Assembly: GCA_038746285.1 (NCBI GenBank)
Contig: JBCDKT010000022.1
Span: 1-61,952 of the forward strand
Length of the DNA: 61,952 nt
Source: Bacteroidota bacterium
GTDB lineage: Bacteria > Bacteroidota > Rhodothermia > Rhodothermales > JANQRZ01
Reading direction: 5' to 3'
Position 1 is the stretch's first letter. Every line of letters begins with the position of its first letter. Below the pieces are notes generated by a model that was given only the letters and a program-made list of their open reading frames with translations, was not told the DNA's origin and did not search any database. A program made the translations under genes and the position numbers. Of this stretch, positions 9,471 through 19,223 are shown one piece after another.

Positions 9471-11291
9471 TCAGCGGGCGACGGTGAAGCGCTGAGCTGC
9501 CGAAGACGCGCCAGCCTCCAGCCGCACGACGTAGACGCCGCTCGGGAGGCCGGAGACGTCCAGGCGCAGGGTGTGACGCCCCGGGCCAGAGGAAGACGCC
9601 GCCTGGCGCACGACCTCACGCCCCAGCACGTCGTAGACCACCGCTCGGACGGGAGCCGACGTCGGCAGCGTGTAGGTCAGCGTCGCGGCATCGGTCGACG
9701 GGTTGGGGAAGAGGGACTCCAGGGCGAGCGCATCGGAGGGCGCAGCGGCATCGTCCGTGTCCGTCGTGGCACCGGGCGCGAAGGTCGCGGCGACGAGGCC
9801 TCCGGTCCCCGAGGGGAGGCGAAGGAAGCGGGTCGCCGCGTCGAAGTCGGCGTAGGGGACGCCGTCCAGGGTGACGCTCGTGAGGAGCACCTCGCCTTCG
9901 GCGGCGGCCAGCGGACTCAGCCGGAGCGTCCGGTCCTCGGCCGCAGGGGCAAAGCGGTAGTGCAGCCGGGCCGGTTGGCCGTGGACGAAAAGCTGACTGT
10001 AGAGGTAGGCGTAGTACCCGAGTTCGATAGAGTGATAGGCCGCCTTGTAGCCGTCGCCCTTGAACAGATTCCCCCACTGCGGGATCGTCTCGCCGTAGCG
10101 GGTCACGTCGGCGAAGACCTCGCCGTGGAAGGCGTCCTGGAAGTGCTCCATGAAGAAGCGCATCGTCCCGTCGGCCATCGAGAGGTAGGCCGGGTCGTCG
10201 GTGTGGCGGTACAGCTCCAGGCCCGCCGTGACGGCCTGCTCCATCTGCCACCACGCCTTCGTGGTGTCGGGCAGGCCCCAGAGTATCATCTCGCCGGTCG
10301 TCCGGTCGAAGTCTTTGTAGGGTCCCCCGAGGTCGTGGTCGTAGCCCCGGTCGAGGACGTGCTGCGCGAGCGTCTCTGCGGCACCGAGGTATGCCGGGTT
10401 GGGGCGGACCGCGTGGAGCCGTCCGAGCACCCAGGCCGACTTCAGGACGTGTCCCATGATCGTCAGCCGCTCCGAGCCGAGGGGCTGCCACGCGGACGAG
10501 TACTTCTCGGCGAAGCCGATGGCCTGGTCCGGCATCGACGCCACGAGCCGGTCGAGGACGTTGGCTGCGAGGGCGTCGAGCCGGGTGCCGTACGCGTCGT
10601 CGCCGGAGCCCGTGTAGAGTTGGAGGGCGTGCGTGGTGAAGGCGTCCACGGTCGCGTTGAAGCTCTTGCCGGTGGGAGAGGCCCCCGAGCGGCTCACCCG
10701 GTCGTAGTAGCCGAAGCGGGCCGCGTCGCTGTCCCACAGGTGCTCCTCCATCCACGCATACCCGGCGCCGAGCCACGCCGCGTCGCCCGCGCTGCCGGTG
10801 GCCTCGACCATCGCCATCGGGCCGAGCAGCGCGTAGTGCTGAATGAAGGCCGTCTTCTGCGCGTTCGGGTCGAGGGCTTGGCCGCTCTCGCTCAGGCGGT
10901 TGAACCATCCCCCGTGGACGGGGTCCCAGCCGTGCTCGTACAGGAAGTCCAGGGCACCCCGTGCGTAGTCCAGGTAGCGCTCGTCGCCGGTGAGCTGGAA
11001 GGCGCGCGCCATTGCGTAGGCGTTCCGGCTCTGCGTGAGGACGTCCTTGTTGGTGCCCCAGCCGGTGTTGACCGAGCCGTCGCGGGCGATGTTGGTGTAG
11101 AATCCGCCGCGCGCCTCGTCGTACGCGTCGCCGAGCCAGAAGTCCGCGTTGGTCTCGACGTAGTCGAGGATCAGTTCTGGGTTTTGGAGGTGCGGGGAGT
11201 CCAGCGCTACCTGCGCCTGGAGGGCCGGAGCCCACGGCGCACAGAGGACCAGGACAGCGGCGAGCGCGAGGCGTAGCGAGCGAGAGATCAT
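9471..11291 (-). CDS. Secreted AGE-fold (N-acylglucosamine 2-epimerase/mannobiose 2-epimerase-like) protein with T9SS sorting domain
   Basis: A 606-residue protein. Residues 1-27 are a signal peptide (LRLALAAVLVLCAPWAPALQAQ). Residues about 40-430 form an (alpha/alpha)6-barrel of the AGE superfamily. Recognisable segments are GGFYTNIARDGS, KDVLTQSRNAYAMARAF, HGGWFNRL, QKTAFIQHYALLGPMAM, KSFNATVDAFTTHALQLY, ERLTIMGHVLKSAWVLGR, TKAWWQMEQAVTAGLELY and IPQWGNLFKGDGYKAAYHSIELG. The His residues in these motifs are the usual epimerase acid/base candidates. The C-terminus (FPNPSTDAATLTY..., DVLGREVVRQ, GVYVVRLEAG) is a T9SS type A sorting domain. It probably isomerises or epimerises sugars from extracellular glycans. 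Secreted members of a normally cytoplasmic family are uncommon. Confidence 0.85.
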   Translation of the reverse strand: MISRSLRLALAAVLVLCAPWAPALQAQVALDSPHLQNPELILDYVETNADFWLGDAYDEARGGFYTNIARDGSVNTGWGTNKDVLTQSRNAYAMARAFQLTGDERYLDYARGALDFLYEHGWDPVHGGWFNRLSESGQALDPNAQKTAFIQHYALLGPMAMVEATGSAGDAAWLGAGYAWMEEHLWDSDAARFGYYDRVSRSGASPTGKSFNATVDAFTTHALQLYTGSGDDAYGTRLDALAANVLDRLVASMPDQAIGFAEKYSSAWQPLGSERLTIMGHVLKSAWVLGRLHAVRPNPAYLGAAETLAQHVLDRGYDHDLGGPYKDFDRTTGEMILWGLPDTTKAWWQMEQAVTAGLELYRHTDDPAYLSMADGTMRFFMEHFQDAFHGEVFADVTRYGETIPQWGNLFKGDGYKAAYHSIELGYYAYLYSQLFVHGQPARLHYRFAPAAEDRTLRLSPLAAAEGEVLLTSVTLDGVPYADFDAATRFLRLPSGTGGLVAATFAPGATTDTDDAAAPSDALALESLFPNPSTDAATLTYTLPTSAPVRAVVYDVLGREVVRQAASSSGPGRHTLRLDVSGLPSGVYVVRLEAGASSAAQRFTVAR

Positions 11292-11822
11292 AGAGCGAGG
11301 AGGCCAGAGACGTCGGCGAAGAGCGCTAAGGTACTACTTCGCTCAGCGTCGCGCGCCCTGTCTGGACGTAGGGGCAGCCATGCAGGCTGAACGCCGTAGG
11401 CACTAATCCTCTGGCAAGTTGAGACTGACAGGTCACTCCACCTTGTCATCCCGGACCCCGATCCGGGATCTAAAGCCTGGCTTGGAGATGGGCTGCGCCG
11501 CTGCTGCGCGGTCTGAACCGAGCTCAGGATGACATACCTGTCAGCGTGAGCTTGTCGCAGCACTCAGGGTCAGGTCTTCGGGCGGAGATTTCGCGTTCGG
11601 AAGGCGAGCGGAAAGGGAACGTGGTTTGGTAGGACACGGGCCGCACGGTCACGCTCATTTTAGGGGGTGCAAAGCGAGGCTCCGGGAAAGGCGTTCCGCC
11701 GCCCGGAGAAATGCTTTCCACCTTTTAAGCCGGGCGATGGAACGTGCGATTACCGGATTAGAGCGCTGTACGCCCCTTACCTCTTCTTGGACCCAGCCCG
11801 CCCCGCCGTGGAACCGACCTTC
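11292..11822. other. 531-bp intergenic region ahead of the polysaccharide locus
   Basis: Non-coding in any convincing frame. It holds the palindromic element at 11425-11544 (listed separately) and must contain the promoters of the minus-strand AGE protein and of the plus-strand Wzz/BY-kinase. A short AT-richer stretch near 11619-11650 is the likeliest promoter position for the polysaccharide genes. No riboswitch or leader peptide was recognised. Confidence 0.4.
11425..11544. repeat. Palindromic REP/MITE-like element
   Basis: About 120 bp with nested inverted repeats. The outer arms are CTGACAGGT (11425-11433) and ACCTGTCAG (11536-11544). The inner arms are TGTCATCC (11444-11451) and GGATGACA (11527-11534). 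A small hairpin ATCCCGGA/TCCGGGAT lies just inside the left inner arm. The architecture is that of dispersed extragenic palindromes. Only one copy was noticed in the window. Confidence 0.55.
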
Positions 11823-14246
11823 ATGAACCGCCCCGTCCTGCCCGGCGCAGCGACGGTCACGACCGGCCCCGTGAGCGCCGCCGGGCTTGGGGGAAACGGG
11901 CCGATGCCCGCGGCCGCGCCGGAGCCTGAACCGTTCGCCGAACTGTCGCTGTCGGGCCTGCTCGAGATCCTTCAGCGGGGATGGAAGCTGGTCTTACTCG
12001 TCGCCCTCGCCGTCTTCGGGGTGGCGGCGCTCTACACCTTTACCCAGGCTCCGCTCTACAGCACCGCCAGCGTCGTGCTCGTGGACACGAACAAGAACCA
12101 GAACTGGAGCGCGAACTCCATCGAGAGCCTGCTCTCGTTCGGTGGCGACTCGCGCACGATCTACAACGAGGTCGAGATTCTGCGCCAGTCGGTACCTCTC
12201 GCCGAGGGCGTGGCGGCGCGGCTGACCGAGGCCGCACCGGAGCCCGCGCCGCTGATGCTGGACGGCGACGGCCAGGCCCGGACCGTCGGCGGCATGGCGC
12301 GCGCGATGCTGGAGCAGAGCGTCAGCTTCGCGCCGGTCAGCGAGCGCGCCGACCTGATCCGCATTACGGCCCGCAGCACGAGCCCGGACGAGGCCGCCCT
12401 CATGGCCAACCTCTACGCCGAGGAGTACCTCAAGCGGAGCCAGGAGACGAGCCGGGCCAGCATCTCCAGCTCGCGCGCCTTCCTCGAAGGGCAGGAGGCC
12501 AAGCGCCGCGAGGACCTGCGCCAGATCGAGGGCGACCTCGGCCAGTTCCTGACCCAGGAAGGGGCCATCGCCCTCGACGCCGAGGGGCAGAACGCCGTCA
12601 CCCAGATCGCCGCTCTCGACGCCGCCCTAGAAGAGACCCGCGTGGAGCTGGAGATGGAGCAGGCAGCGCTCGGGTCGCTCGAAGCCGAGGTCGAGCGCGT
12701 CGAGCCGGGCCTCGCGCGGCGCATCGCGTCCGGCGTCGAGAACGAGATCCGCGTCCTCCAGGAGCGCATCGCCGAACTCGAACTCCAGGCCAGCGACTTC
12801 TACTCCGTCGACCCGACACTCGAAGGCAACGAGGCCCGCGACCCCGACCTCCTTCAGATCACCTCGCGCATCGAGCGGCTCCGCCAGCAGGTGGACCAGC
12901 AGGCCGGGCAGTACGTCGAAGAGGTCCTCGCCGTCGGCGGGATCGACGCGAGCACAGGCCGGGCCTCGGGGCTGGGCTATATCACCGGGCTCCAGCGCGA
13001 GGTGGTGCAGAAGCGCATCCGCGTCCAGGGCCTGGCGGCGAAGGCCGCCGCGCTCCGCGCCCAGGTGGGTGCCTACGAGGGACGGCTGCGCGACATCCCC
13101 CGCCAGACGATCCAACTCGCCCAGCTCCAGCGCCAGCAGCAGGCGACGGAGCGGACCTACCTCTTCCTCGTCGAGAAGCTCCAGGAGGCGCGTGTGGCCG
13201 AGGAGTCCGAGCTCGGCTACGTCGAGGTCATCCGCCGCGCCGACGTGCCGCTCGACCCCGTGCGCCCACGCCCGGTCCTGAACCTCGCGCTCGGCCTGCT
13301 CTTCGGCCTCGCCGCCGGCGTGGGCGCGTCCATGCTCTGGAACGCCCTCGACCACCGGATCAAAGCGCCGGACGACCTGCGGGCGCACGGCTTCACCGTC
13401 CTCGGGGCCGTGCCCGACATGAAGGACATCGTCAAGCGCAACTTCGGCGGGCAGGAGCGGGTCCGCATCGACTCCCACGAGGTGAGCACGACGGTCGCCG
13501 CCGTGCTCCACCCGCTCTCGCCGCTGGCCGAGGCGTTCCGGCACCTGCGGACCAACATCCAGTTCAGCCTCCCGGACCAGCAGGTAGAGGTCATGATGGT
13601 CACCAGCTCCGGCCCGAGCGAGGGCAAGAGCACGACCGCGATGAACCTCGCTGTCTCGATGGCGCAGGCCGGGCACCGGACGCTCTACGTCGACGCCGAC
13701 CTCCGCAAGCCGAAGGGCCACACCCTCCTCGGCCTCACCCGCTACAACGGCCTCTCCGAGCTCCTCTTCCGCCGCGGCACCATCGACTGGGAGAGCTACC
13801 GCCAGCCGCTCCGCGTGACGTGGAAGGAGTTCGACGACGCGGTCGAGAACCTCTACGTGATCCCGGCCGGCAAGCACGTCCCCAACCCGGCGGAGCTGCT
13901 CAACTCCCAGCGCATGAGCGAACTCGTCGCCGAGATGCGCGAAGCCTTCGACATCGTCGTCATCGACACGCCGCCGGTGCTGGCCGTGACCGACGCCGTG
14001 CTCGTCTCCCGCCTCTGCGACGGGATCGTGTTCCTCTCCGTCGCCGGGCAGACGAGCTGGCGCTCGCTCGTGCGGACGCGCGACGGCATCAGCGTCTCCG
14101 GGACGCCGCTCCTGGGCACCGTCCTCAACCGCTTCGACGAGCGCGTCAAGGGCTACGGCTACGGGTATGGCTACGGCTACGGTAGCATGGAGGACTTCAC
14201 GCTCGCCTCCGCCGGCGAGGCCCCGCACGAGCCGGTCGAAGCCTAG
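11823..14246 (+). CDS. Polysaccharide co-polymerase / BY-type tyrosine autokinase (Wzz-Wzc family)
   Basis: An 807-residue inner-membrane protein controlling chain length and export of capsule or exopolysaccharide. The ATG at 11823 is chosen because it is followed directly by a cytosolic leader and the first membrane helix (KLVLLVALAVFGVAALYTF). A periplasmic coiled-coil Wzz domain follows (about 80-450) with Gln/Glu-rich heptads and the GNVR-type segment RDIPRQTIQLAQLQRQQQATE. The second helix is LNLALGLLFGLAAGVGASML. The C-terminal BY-kinase has Walker A SSGPSEGKSTT (about 594-604), Walker A' TLYVDADLRKPK (about 620) and Walker B VVIDTPPVLAVTD (about 712). It ends in an alternating Gly-Tyr run (about 776-788), the autophosphorylation cluster. 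It heads the polysaccharide operon. Confidence 0.93.
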   Translation: MNRPVLPGAATVTTGPVSAAGLGGNGPMPAAAPEPEPFAELSLSGLLEILQRGWKLVLLVALAVFGVAALYTFTQAPLYSTASVVLVDTNKNQNWSANSIESLLSFGGDSRTIYNEVEILRQSVPLAEGVAARLTEAAPEPAPLMLDGDGQARTVGGMARAMLEQSVSFAPVSERADLIRITARSTSPDEAALMANLYAEEYLKRSQETSRASISSSRAFLEGQEAKRREDLRQIEGDLGQFLTQEGAIALDAEGQNAVTQIAALDAALEETRVELEMEQAALGSLEAEVERVEPGLARRIASGVENEIRVLQERIAELELQASDFYSVDPTLEGNEARDPDLLQITSRIERLRQQVDQQAGQYVEEVLAVGGIDASTGRASGLGYITGLQREVVQKRIRVQGLAAKAAALRAQVGAYEGRLRDIPRQTIQLAQLQRQQQATERTYLFLVEKLQEARVAEESELGYVEVIRRADVPLDPVRPRPVLNLALGLLFGLAAGVGASMLWNALDHRIKAPDDLRAHGFTVLGAVPDMKDIVKRNFGGQERVRIDSHEVSTTVAAVLHPLSPLAEAFRHLRTNIQFSLPDQQVEVMMVTSSGPSEGKSTTAMNLAVSMAQAGHRTLYVDADLRKPKGHTLLGLTRYNGLSELLFRRGTIDWESYRQPLRVTWKEFDDAVENLYVIPAGKHVPNPAELLNSQRMSELVAEMREAFDIVVIDTPPVLAVTDAVLVSRLCDGIVFLSVAGQTSWRSLVRTRDGISVSGTPLLGTVLNRFDERVKGYGYGYGYGYGSMEDFTLASAGEAPHEPVEA

Positions 14247-14286
14247 CCCCGCCACGCCCCCTTCCGCCATCACCGCCTTCCTCCCC

Positions 14287-14766
14287 ATGAACCGCCTCTT
14301 CGCCCTCGCCTCCCTCTTGGCGCTCGCCGGTCCGGCCGCGCACGCGCAGATCGTCACCGCCACGCCCGGCGTCTCCGTCTACCGCTACGCCGAGCCCGGG
14401 CGCTCGACGATGGACCTCCAGGTGTGGGGCGACGTGCGGACGCCGGGGCTCTACCAGGTGGAGGTCGGGACGGACATGCTCCAACTGCTCTCGTACGCCG
14501 GCGGCCCCCAGACGGGCGCGCAGCGCGGCGAGGAGGAGCGCGTCACGCATGTGCAGCTCACGCGGTTCGAGGACGGACGCCAGAACGTGGTGGTGGCCTG
14601 CACGATGGACGAACTCCTCGCCGATGGGTATCCGCCGCTCCAGGCCGGCGACCTGCTCACAATTCGCACGGAAGTCAAGACCGGGATCGGTTTACGCGAC
14701 GTTGCCGTATTTACTTCTTCGCTCGGCACGCTCGCGCTCGTGCTGCTCCGTTTGGTCGGTAGCTAG
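14287..14766 (+). CDS. Small SLBB-type polysaccharide export protein
   Basis: A 159-residue protein. It has a signal peptide (MNRLFALASLLALAGPAAHAQ), then an SLBB-like fold (LQVWGDVRTPGLYQVEVGTDMLQLLSYAGGPQTGA, residues about 40-75) as in Wza-type export proteins, and a C-terminal hydrophobic segment (LGTLALVLLRLVG). It lacks the Poly_export domain of full Wza and is much shorter. It could be an accessory that bridges the Wzz/BY-kinase upstream to an outer-membrane channel. The start 40 nt downstream of the kinase stop is supported by the signal peptide. Confidence 0.75.
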   Translation: MNRLFALASLLALAGPAAHAQIVTATPGVSVYRYAEPGRSTMDLQVWGDVRTPGLYQVEVGTDMLQLLSYAGGPQTGAQRGEEERVTHVQLTRFEDGRQNVVVACTMDELLADGYPPLQAGDLLTIRTEVKTGIGLRDVAVFTSSLGTLALVLLRLVGS

Positions 14767-14787
14767 CGCCTGCACGGCAGAGACCTC

Positions 14788-16230
<1,443 letters not shown>

Positions 16231-16281
16231 CAAATGACGAACGACGAGTGACGAACGGACATCCCGGTCCACGAGCATACC

Positions 16282-16317
16282 CCAGACCTATGAAGGACTC
16301 CAGACCTATGAAGAACT
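16282..16317 (+). repeat. 18-bp tandem duplication at the start of the wbpB-like gene
   Basis: 16282-16299 and 16300-16317 are 17/18 identical (unit CCAGACCTATGAAGGACT versus ...GAACT). Each copy carries an in-frame ATG (16290 and 16308), so the gene has duplicated start contexts separated by exactly six codons. Confidence 0.8.
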
Positions 16318-17255
16318 TTGCCCTCACCGGCGTCGCCGGGTACATCGCCCCGCGCCACCTCAAGGCCATCGCCGAGACCGGCAACCGCCTCGTCGCTGCC
16401 GTCGACCCGCACGACTCCGTCGGCATCCTGGACCAGCACTTCCCGCAGACGGCGTTCTTCACCGAGTTCGAGCGCTTCGACCGGCACCTGGAGAAGCTGC
16501 GCCGCGGGCCGGAGAGCGAGCGCGTGGACTACGTCACGATCTGCTCGCCGAACCACCTCCACGACGCCCACATCCGCCTCGCCCTCCGCGTCGGCGCCGA
16601 CGCGATCTGCGAGAAGCCGCTCGTGATGAACCCCTGGAACCTCGACGTGCTGGCGGAGCTCGAGCGCGAGTACGACTGCTGCTCGGTCCACACGATCCTC
16701 CAGCTCCGGGTCCACCCGGCGCTCCTCGCGCTCCGCGAAAAGCTCCAGGGCTCCGACAAGCGGCACGCGGTCCGGCTGAGCTACGTCACCTCGCGCGGGC
16801 AGTGGTACCGCTACTCCTGGAAGGGCAACGCCGACAAGTCCGGCGGCGTGGCGACCAACATCGGCATCCACTTTTTCGACCTCCTGATCTGGCTCTTCGG
16901 CGGCGTCGAAGAGAGCGAGGTCCACGTCCTCGAAGCGGAGCGCGCCGGCGGCTTCCTCGAACTCCAGCGCGCCGACGTGCAGTGGTTCCTCTCGATCGAC
17001 GGCAACGACCTGCCCGCCTCGGTCAAGGGCCAGCAGCCTACCTACCGCTCGATCACCGTCGACGGTGAGGAGGTCGAGTTCTCCGGCGGCTTCCGCGACC
17101 TCCACACGGTCGTCTACGAGCAGACCCTCGACGGCCAGGGCTTCGGGATCGAGGACGCCCGCCCGTCCATCGAACTCGTCCACGCCATTCGGACCGCGAA
17201 GGTCGAGACCGCTCCCACGCTGCCGCACCCTTTTCTGGGCTTCGAAGTAGCCTGA
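16308..17255 (+). CDS. wbpB: UDP-2-acetamido-2-deoxy-D-glucuronate 3-dehydrogenase (WbpB/WlbA-like oxidoreductase)
   Basis: A 315-residue Gfo/Idh/MocA oxidoreductase. It converts UDP-GlcNAcA to the 3-keto sugar for transamination by the WbpE homologue. The N-terminus MKNFALTGVAGYIAPRHLKAI matches the WbpB/WlbA family start, so ATG 16308 is preferred over the duplicated ATG at 16290. Other family landmarks are VDYVTICSPNHLHDAHI, ICEKPLVMNPWNLD, TILQLRVHPALLALREKL, SYVTSRGQWYRYSWKG, SGGVATNIGIHFFDLL, VKGQQPTYRSITVDGEEVEFSGGF and GIEDARPSIELVHAIR. Length fits the family. It is in the same operon as the dehydrogenase and the acyl- and aminotransferase genes. Confidence 0.92.
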   Translation: MKNFALTGVAGYIAPRHLKAIAETGNRLVAAVDPHDSVGILDQHFPQTAFFTEFERFDRHLEKLRRGPESERVDYVTICSPNHLHDAHIRLALRVGADAICEKPLVMNPWNLDVLAELEREYDCCSVHTILQLRVHPALLALREKLQGSDKRHAVRLSYVTSRGQWYRYSWKGNADKSGGVATNIGIHFFDLLIWLFGGVEESEVHVLEAERAGGFLELQRADVQWFLSIDGNDLPASVKGQQPTYRSITVDGEEVEFSGGFRDLHTVVYEQTLDGQGFGIEDARPSIELVHAIRTAKVETAPTLPHPFLGFEVA

Positions 17256-17367
17256 GTGCTTCGCACTGGGGTTGGGCGTGCGGGAGGGTGCGAGCGTCCA
17301 CCGTCTAGCTGAGACTCTACGCACTCCCACACGCCCGACCACCCGCACTCCTCGAACACGCCAAACG

Positions 17368-18069
17368 ATGACGCTGACTGACATGGCCCCGACCGGCACA
17401 GACACCGGACGCATCCGCACGCTCCCCGGCGTCCGCATCCACGAGAGCGCCTACGTGGACGCGCCGTGCGAGATCGGCGAGGGGACGAGCATCTGGCACT
17501 TCAGCCACGTCCAGCCCGGCGCGCGCATCGGGCGCGGCTGCACGCTCGGCCAGAACGTCAACGTGGCGAACGATGTCGTGATGGGCGACCGGGTCAAGAT
17601 CCAGAACAACGTCTCGATCTACACCGGCTGCGAGCTCGAGGACGAGGTCTTCCTGGGCCCGAGTTGCGTGCTGACCAACGTCACGAACCCGCGCTCTCAG
17701 GTCAACCGCCGCGGCCTCTACGAGCGGACCCTCTTCCGGCGTGGCGCGACCGTCGGCGCGAACGCGACCGTCGTGTGCGGCGTCACGCTCGGGCGCTACT
17801 GCTTCGTGGCTGCCGGGAGCGTGGTGACGAAGGACGTGCCGGACTACGCGCTCGTCGTCGGCAACCCGGCCCGGCAGCGCGGCTGGATGAGCCGCCACGG
17901 ACACCTGCTCGAAGTCGGCGGCGACGGCCTCGCTACGTGCCCTGAGTCGGGCCTGCGCTACCAGGAGACCGGCGGCGTGCTCCGCTGCCTGGACCTGGGC
18001 GAAGACGAGCCGCTGCCGGAGCGTATGACCGAAGGCCACCAGACCTACGACGACTTCAAATCCACCTGA
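17368..18069 (+). CDS. wbpD: UDP-2-acetamido-3-amino-2,3-dideoxy-glucuronate N-acetyltransferase (WbpD-like)
   Basis: A 233-residue left-handed beta-helix acyltransferase. Hexapeptide repeats run from about 35 to 165 (HESAYVDAPCEIGEGTSIWHFSHVQPGARIGRGCTLGQNVNV..., GPSCVLTNVTNPRSQVNRRGLYERT, GATVGANATVVCGVTLGRYCFVAAGSVVTKDVPDYALVVGNPAR). The TNVTNPRS...Y segment and SIWHFSHV are characteristic of the WbpD/WlbB group, which acetylates the 3-amino group with acetyl-CoA. The C-terminal about 50 residues contain paired Cys (CPESGLRY, LRCLDLG) that may bind zinc. ATG 17368 is chosen because the upstream in-frame sequence is Thr/Arg/Pro-rich and unlike the family. It is 3 bp from the next gene. Confidence 0.9.
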   Translation: MTLTDMAPTGTDTGRIRTLPGVRIHESAYVDAPCEIGEGTSIWHFSHVQPGARIGRGCTLGQNVNVANDVVMGDRVKIQNNVSIYTGCELEDEVFLGPSCVLTNVTNPRSQVNRRGLYERTLFRRGATVGANATVVCGVTLGRYCFVAAGSVVTKDVPDYALVVGNPARQRGWMSRHGHLLEVGGDGLATCPESGLRYQETGGVLRCLDLGEDEPLPERMTEGHQTYDDFKST

Positions 18070-18072
18070 GCC

Positions 18073-19212
18073 ATGACCGCCACCGCCATCCCCATCCTCG
18101 ACCTGGAGCCGGAGATCGATGCGCTCTGGGATGAGTTCAGCGACGCGTTCCAGCGCGTGCTCCGCTCCGGGCAGTTCATCAAAGGCCCCGAACTCGACGC
18201 CTTCGAGCGCGAGGTGGCGGACTACCTCGGGACGAAGCACGCCATCGGGGTCAACTCCGGGACAGACGCGCTCGTGGTCGGCCTCCGGGCGCTCGGCATC
18301 GGCCCAGGCGACGAGGTCGTCACGACGCCGTTCTCGTTCTTCGCCACGGCCGAGTCGATCAGCGCCGTCGGCGCGACGCCCGTCTTCGCCGACATCGACG
18401 CGCGGACGTTCAACCTCGACCCGGACACCGTCGAGCCGCTCGTGACCGAGCGCACGGCGGCCGTCATGCCGGTCCACCTCTACGGCGGCCCCGCCGCCAT
18501 CGGGCCGGTCCTGGAGATCGCCGAGCGGCACGGCCTGGCGATCATCGAGGACTGCGCGCAGTCGTTCGGCGCGCGCTTCGTGGACGCGGCGGGCGGCGAC
18601 GGCATGGCGACGTGGCACGGCAAGAGGACGGGGACGGTCGGCGCGGTCGGGGCGTACTCGTTCTTCCCGTCCAAGAACCTCGGGGCCTTCGGCGACGCCG
18701 GCCTCGTCACAACCGACGACGACGCCCTCGCCGAGCACATGCGGAAGCTACGGGCGCACGGCGCGCTCAAGAAGTACCACAACGAAGAGGTCGGCTACAA
18801 CTCGCGCCTCGACGCGCTCCAGGCGGCGTTCCTCCGGGTCAAGCTGCCGCACATCGGGGACCAGAACGCGGGCCGCCGCCGCGTGGCCGAGACCTACAAC
18901 CGGCTCCTCGCTGACGTCGAGGGCGTCGTCGCGCCGGCCGTCGTGCCGGGGCACGTCTTCCACCAGTACACCGTCCGCATCCTCGGCGGCAAGCGCGACG
19001 CGGCCGCGGCGGCGCTGAAGGCGCAGGGCATCCAGACGATGATCTACTACCCGGTGCCGCAGCACCGCCTCCCGGTCTACGACCACCTGGCGTCGGACTG
19101 CCCCGTCAGCGACCAGCTCGCGGGCGAGGTGCTCAGCCTCCCGATCTGGCCCCAGCTCGACGAAGCCACGATCCGCCACATCGCTGGCGCACTCGCCGAG
19201 GCCGTCCGGTAG
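18073..19212 (+). CDS. wbpE: UDP-3-keto-GlcNAcA 3-aminotransferase (WbpE/WlbC-like, DegT/DnrJ/EryC1 family)
   Basis: A 379-residue PLP-dependent aminotransferase that transfers an amino group from glutamate to the 3-keto sugar made by the WbpB homologue. Motifs are IPILDLEPEIDAL at the N-terminus, SGTDALVVGLRALGIGPGDEVVTTPFSFFATAESI, HLYGGPAAIGPVLEIAERHGLAIIEDCAQSFGA, the PLP lysine in SFFPSKNLGAFGDAG, RAHGALKKYHNEEVGYNSRLDALQAAFLRVKL, and the C-terminal YYPVPQHRLPVYDHL. Length is typical (about 360-380). It sits immediately after the acetyltransferase gene, as expected for this sugar pathway. Confidence 0.92.
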   Translation: MTATAIPILDLEPEIDALWDEFSDAFQRVLRSGQFIKGPELDAFEREVADYLGTKHAIGVNSGTDALVVGLRALGIGPGDEVVTTPFSFFATAESISAVGATPVFADIDARTFNLDPDTVEPLVTERTAAVMPVHLYGGPAAIGPVLEIAERHGLAIIEDCAQSFGARFVDAAGGDGMATWHGKRTGTVGAVGAYSFFPSKNLGAFGDAGLVTTDDDALAEHMRKLRAHGALKKYHNEEVGYNSRLDALQAAFLRVKLPHIGDQNAGRRRVAETYNRLLADVEGVVAPAVVPGHVFHQYTVRILGGKRDAAAAALKAQGIQTMIYYPVPQHRLPVYDHLASDCPVSDQLAGEVLSLPIWPQLDEATIRHIAGALAEAVR

Positions 19213-19223
19213 CCCGCTGACCG

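Noticed and set aside
9429-11276. 615-codon plus-strand open frame
   Set aside because: Exactly antisense to the AGE-fold protein with its signal peptide and T9SS domain; composition typical of a shadow frame.
12627-14363. 578-codon minus-strand open frame
   Set aside because: Antisense to the Wzz/BY-kinase gene; no recognisable motif and Glu/Val/Arg-rich low-information sequence.
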